Positions 62,101-64,000 of a DNA stretch of 64,000 nucleotides are shown here, in pieces. A program made the position numbers and the translations under genes. Each line of letters opens with the position of its first letter. Within the stretch, counting starts at the first letter, position 1. The stretch covers positions 3,453,501-3,517,500 of the forward strand of contig NZ_CP109444.1 of NCBI RefSeq assembly GCF_036227225.1, in the 5' to 3' direction. Source of the stretch: Streptomyces sp. NBC_01478 (GTDB lineage: Bacteria > Actinomycetota > Actinomycetes > Streptomycetales > Streptomycetaceae). The notes under the pieces are model-generated. The model searched no databases, had not been told where the DNA came from, and saw nothing but the letters and a program-made list of their open reading frames with translations.

Positions 62101-62636
62101 CCGGCTTCACCCAGGTGATCCTCGGTGACTACAACCTGGACGCCCGCCCCGACCTGTTCGCCACCACCAGCGGCGGCGCCCTGTGGGCCTTCACCGGATA
62201 CACGGGGGCGACGTTCTCGGCCTCCACACAGATCTCCGCCACCGCGTGGGCCGCACGGGACCTGGTGAGCATCGGCGACCACAACGCCGACGGCGAACCC
62301 GACCTGCTCTGGCGCTCCGGCTCGTCCGGGACCCTGTACGTGCGCTACGGCATCGCGGACAGCGGCGGCGGCTCCACCATCGCGTCGCTCTCCACCGCGG
62401 CCGGTTCCCTCACCGGCGTCGACAAGGCGTACGCCACCGGCTGGACCGAGACGGCGAAGCCGACGCTCCACTTCTACGGCACCCCGGACGTCACCGGCGA
62501 CGGCATCCCCGACATCTGGGCCCTCGACAGCGACGGGAGTGTCGATGTGTACGCGGGCGGCAGCGCCTCGATCGGCAGTGCCGCGGAGGTCATCAGCGCG
62601 AACACCACCTGGTTCGCGAAGCTGGCACTCGGCTGA
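59148..62636 (+). CDS. Secreted DNRLRE / FG-GAP repeat companion of the RHS protein
   Basis: This 1,162-residue exported protein has a twin-arginine-free signal region (RKAVALTAAALAAALGLAAL). The N-terminal domain to about residue 285 contains ALPDGRFEYRAHTAAIRAKV and YPDILDGVDLLLTARDTGFS. A Pro/Ser/Thr/Glu-rich linker (290-380) leads to a DNRLRE-type beta domain (about 445-640: RVGYESTTYGKSRSFFRLDW, ISSKTTWNNQP). Fibronectin-like domains follow, then FG-GAP/VCBS-type repeats from about 865 (GDTTGDGNPDLLVIDENG, LGDYNLDARPDLFATTSGG, DVTGDGIPDIWALDSDGS). Such proteins often stand beside RHS genes in Streptomyces. A role in surface display or partner binding of the toxin is inference. The ATG at 59148 has GGGAGGG before it. 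Confidence 0.85.
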   Translation: MGIRQRIPLRIPPRTPRGRKAVALTAAALAAALGLAALPLLDTDATAPGTARADASNTAPLDEDTAQDKARSTKKRVEVTALRTATSTTYALPDGRFEYRAHTAAIRAKVDGDWRAIDTTLARTRDGDWKPKATNSPVVFSGGGDDTRAARDTRRALLTTYAEDTGTAETAVTGSELVSFTSEGHTLTLTWPGSVPEPVVQDDRALYPDILDGVDLLLTARDTGFSHVLIVKTRAAAASSALKKLTYGLTSPDLAFSVDPTIDVVTAKDADGAEIAVSPTPYMWDSAGEPDTTTGADPEPSAPVDETPSPSYSEEEGAEIGEETDAPSDSDDTSAPTATPSSGAEDATATPSSPTTGEESDSATPGSGTGTVDPAAYDTGNSPALQATYRTSAALTTDEVFALDGLAGPGIGSTTAIADAALTGDDRDGHETTLTVTPDADFLAAEDTELPLFIDPSFAGHKEAWTTAYTRAPAASFWNGTNFNDGTSEARVGYESTTYGKSRSFFRLDWSPSLKGAQITSASITALETYSWSCNGRTVQLWETSAISSKTTWNNQPSWKNQIDSKDLAHGYSSSCPDDYVKFDAKSLAQDAADGGWDKITIGLKAAADGEDDAGAWKKFKATGDHSPYIKAYYNRKPAVPSSLTMTPGPDCDRTSPYAHVGKSDLVFAATSSDKDGNLASLDFEVWRTGYGDSKILDKNVSTDTAGHASTTVASSKFTNGYTYSWRVRALDAEGAGSAYAPTADPLVCRFVYDSDAPNSPKVSSTDFPEADDSGSVWSKVKFGTAGSFTFAPDADTDVTRFAYSFNSTAYSGSTTVTAGASGTASLKPPVAGPNILYVRAVDSAGNVSEGTKYLFYVTPRDVADTAGDTTGDGNPDLLVIDENGNLRLYPASSTGDLHVSLDAAHRAGVPLIDNDESGYWKSATDNSPALIAHGGDLLPGDGATDLIARMPDGKLYAYRGDGYGSLDVSQRMAVRLPSGSPDPAGFTQVILGDYNLDARPDLFATTSGGALWAFTGYTGATFSASTQISATAWAARDLVSIGDHNADGEPDLLWRSGSSGTLYVRYGIADSGGGSTIASLSTAAGSLTGVDKAYATGWTETAKPTLHFYGTPDVTGDGIPDIWALDSDGSVDVYAGGSASIGSAAEVISANTTWFAKLALG

Positions 62637-62654
62637 TCCCCACCCGGGGCGGCG

Positions 62655-63161
62655 TCACGCCAACGTCCTGAACCCCCGGTCGTAGTACACCATCGGAGAC
62701 CCCTCCCCCAGTCGCACCCCCGTCACCCGGCCGATCAGGACCGTATGGTCCCCGGCCGGGTGTCGTGCGTGTGCGGTGCAGTCGAGTTCGGAGAGGGCGC
62801 GTTCGACCGTCGGCAGGCCGGACGGGCTGAGGCACAGGCCGCCGGAGGCGAACTTGTCGGTGCCCTTGGTGGCGAAGCGCAGGGCGAGGGGGCGGTGGTC
62901 GGGGGACAGCACGCTCACGGCGAAGCGGTCGCAGTGGCCGAACGACTGTGCCGAGTCGGCCGAGTTCGCCAGGCAGACCAGGACCATCGGCGGCTCCAGC
63001 GAGACCGAGCAGAAGGAACTGGCCGTGAAACCGCGGGGAGTTCCGTCCTCGCAGCACGTGGTCACGACCACGACCCCCGAGGGGAAGCGGGCCATCGCCG
63101 CCCGGAAGTCCTCGGGCTGCACCGCGGCTTCGGCTTCCAGCACTTCCTGACGCTCCGTCAT
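62655..63161 (-). CDS. Flavin reductase (FMN-binding split-barrel) of a two-component monooxygenase
   Basis: This 168-residue protein belongs to the flavin reductase-like family (HpaC/ActVB type). Motifs are FRAAMARFPSGVVVVTTCCE, GTPRGFTASSFCSVSLEPPM and a C-terminal HTVLIGRVTGVRLGEGSPMV. It reduces free FMN or FAD with NAD(P)H and supplies it to an oxygenase. The oxygenase-like gene lies just upstream on the same strand. I prefer the ATG at 63161 (MTERQEVLEAEAAV) to 63242, whose extra 27 residues are Arg/Pro-rich. It converges on the DNRLRE gene. Confidence 0.9.
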   Translation of the reverse strand: MTERQEVLEAEAAVQPEDFRAAMARFPSGVVVVTTCCEDGTPRGFTASSFCSVSLEPPMVLVCLANSADSAQSFGHCDRFAVSVLSPDHRPLALRFATKGTDKFASGGLCLSPSGLPTVERALSELDCTAHARHPAGDHTVLIGRVTGVRLGEGSPMVYYDRGFRTLA

Positions 63162-63325
63162 GACGGTGCACCACCTGTTGGCCTTTGTGGGCCTTCGTGG
63201 AGGCCGCCGCGAGTTCAGCGGCCTCGATACGGCCTCGGACACGGCTCACCGATGGTGATCGAGATCGTCACCCGGCTCCAGATCGACTATGCGGTCACCG
63301 TCCCGGACCGGCAACCGGGACCGCC

Positions 63326-64000
63326 TCACCGCACGGCCCCGGCCCCCGCCCCTTCCGCGCCGGACAGCGCCCAGGCGCCGTAGGCCGCACCCGTGGTCTC
63401 GAAGGAGAGCGCGACATGGGAGGCGGCGCTGTTCACATCGCGCCAGAAGCGCTGCACCGGGTCGGACGAGGACTGTCCGGACGTGCCGCCGGCGCGGAAG
63501 ACCCGGTCGACCGCCGAGACCAGCAGTTCCACGGCCAGCGCGAGGTCCCGGGCGCCACGGACCGCCGCCTCGCCCTCCGGTGGGCACTCGGTGCCGTCGG
63601 CGACCGCCGCCGTACGCAGGATCAGGAGTTCGGCGGTGTCCACTTCCGCCGCCGAGCGGGCCAGGGAGACCTGCGTCGAGGGCTTCTCGCCCACGGACTG
63701 ACCCCGGCGGTCGACGCGTGTCCCGGCGCGCGCGATCCAGGCCCGCAGCGCGCCCCGGGCCGCGCCGACCAGCGGGGCGGCGAACGGCAGCGCGTTCACG
63801 GCGTGCATCGGGACGAGGTGGCAGCGCGCGTCCGAGGCGGGCGCCCGGCCGGCGTGGACGGCCGACCGGGGCAGCGTGCGGTGCTCGGGCACGAAGACGT
63901 CGGACAGGACCAGGGTGTCGCTGCCGGTCCCGCGCATCCCCACGGTGAACCAGCTCTCCTCGATGGCGAAGTCGGCCCGCGGCACCGCGAAGAACCGCAC
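63326..64000 (-). CDS. Acyl-CoA-dehydrogenase-fold flavin monooxygenase (5' truncated)
   Basis: Only the C-terminal 224 residues are in the window; the start lies to the right. The frame carries the beta-domain end (RFFAVPRADFAIEESWFTVG, MRGTGSDTLVLSDVFVPEH) and a C-terminal helical bundle (APLVGAARGALRAWIARAGT, DPVQRFWRDVNSAASHVALS). This pattern fits group D flavin monooxygenases such as HsaA-like and antibiotic or aromatic hydroxylases, which have the acyl-CoA dehydrogenase fold and use reduced flavin. The flavin reductase gene 164 bases downstream is the likely partner. The substrate is unknown. Confidence 0.82.
   Translation of the reverse strand: MRFFAVPRADFAIEESWFTVGMRGTGSDTLVLSDVFVPEHRTLPRSAVHAGRAPASDARCHLVPMHAVNALPFAAPLVGAARGALRAWIARAGTRVDRRGQSVGEKPSTQVSLARSAAEVDTAELLILRTAAVADGTECPPEGEAAVRGARDLALAVELLVSAVDRVFRAGGTSGQSSSDPVQRFWRDVNSAASHVALSFETTGAAYGAWALSGAEGAGAGAVR

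Overview
This is a chromosomal segment of a Streptomyces or close relative. The DNA is very GC-rich with strong third-position G/C bias, GTG starts are common, and the gene order matches the conserved Streptomyces core stretch running from a cysteine desulfurase through erpA, nadA, pspA, cobU/cobT/cobS, pepA, lpdA, an E2 acyltransferase, aceE, lipB and lipA to a DUF4191 gene. I recognised no rRNA, tRNA or CRISPR array. All statements come from reading the sequence; no database search was run.

Bases 1-13,060 hold a cysteine desulfurase-TusA fusion cut by the left edge, a PfkB-family sugar kinase, an anchored acidic surface protein, the iron-sulfur insertion protein ErpA, quinolinate synthase NadA (an Fe-S enzyme of NAD synthesis), a NarL-type two-component pair, PspA with its partner PspAA, a DUF3043 membrane protein coupled to a methyltransferase, an HtrA-like lipoprotein protease and a small conserved protein. 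Bases 13,295-20,746 carry cobalamin lower-ligand and nucleotide-loop genes (cobU, cobT, cobS) mixed with a methyltransferase, an MprF-like phosphatidylglycerol aminoacyltransferase coupled to a membrane protein, and a conserved integral membrane protein.

Bases 21,053-30,639 form a 2-oxoacid dehydrogenase block: pepA, lpdA (E3), a double-lipoyl E2, a frameshifted secreted-protein gene, an FCD-type GntR regulator and aceE (E1). lipB and lipA at 45.7-47.6 kb make and attach the lipoyl cofactor that E2 needs. From 30.8 to 45.4 kb lies a more variable stretch: a WYL regulator, a DUF4240 protein, a frameshifted carboxymuconolactone decarboxylase gene, a triple-S1 protein, a relic anti-sigma ATPase, a FemX-type transferase, a secreted amidase, a MarP-type protease, two GNAT acetyltransferases, an epimerase, a flavoprotein with a large low-complexity insert, and an NsdA-like regulator.

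After DUF4191 (48,807) the usual Streptomyces neighbours (an RDD-family gene, then glnA) are missing. Instead there is a polymorphic-toxin island. A 2,552-residue secreted RHS/YD-repeat protein with an internal ricin-type lectin, a pretoxin HINT domain and a 130-residue Cys/His-rich predicted nuclease tip overlaps a SUFU-family immunity gene by four bases. Next come an N-terminally truncated gene, a probably frameshifted SUKH-3 immunity gene and a small membrane protein. A divergent 1,162-residue secreted DNRLRE/FG-GAP protein completes the pair. A 72-base hairpin repeat is present both just after DUF4191 and inside the immunity cluster, where it coincides with the broken gene end, suggesting recombination there. 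The right edge holds a flavin reductase and a truncated acyl-CoA-dehydrogenase-fold oxygenase, probably a two-component monooxygenase.

Two families of dispersed intergenic repeats are scattered at gene 3' ends. Several palindromes overlap likely promoters, the clearest ahead of aceE and nadA.
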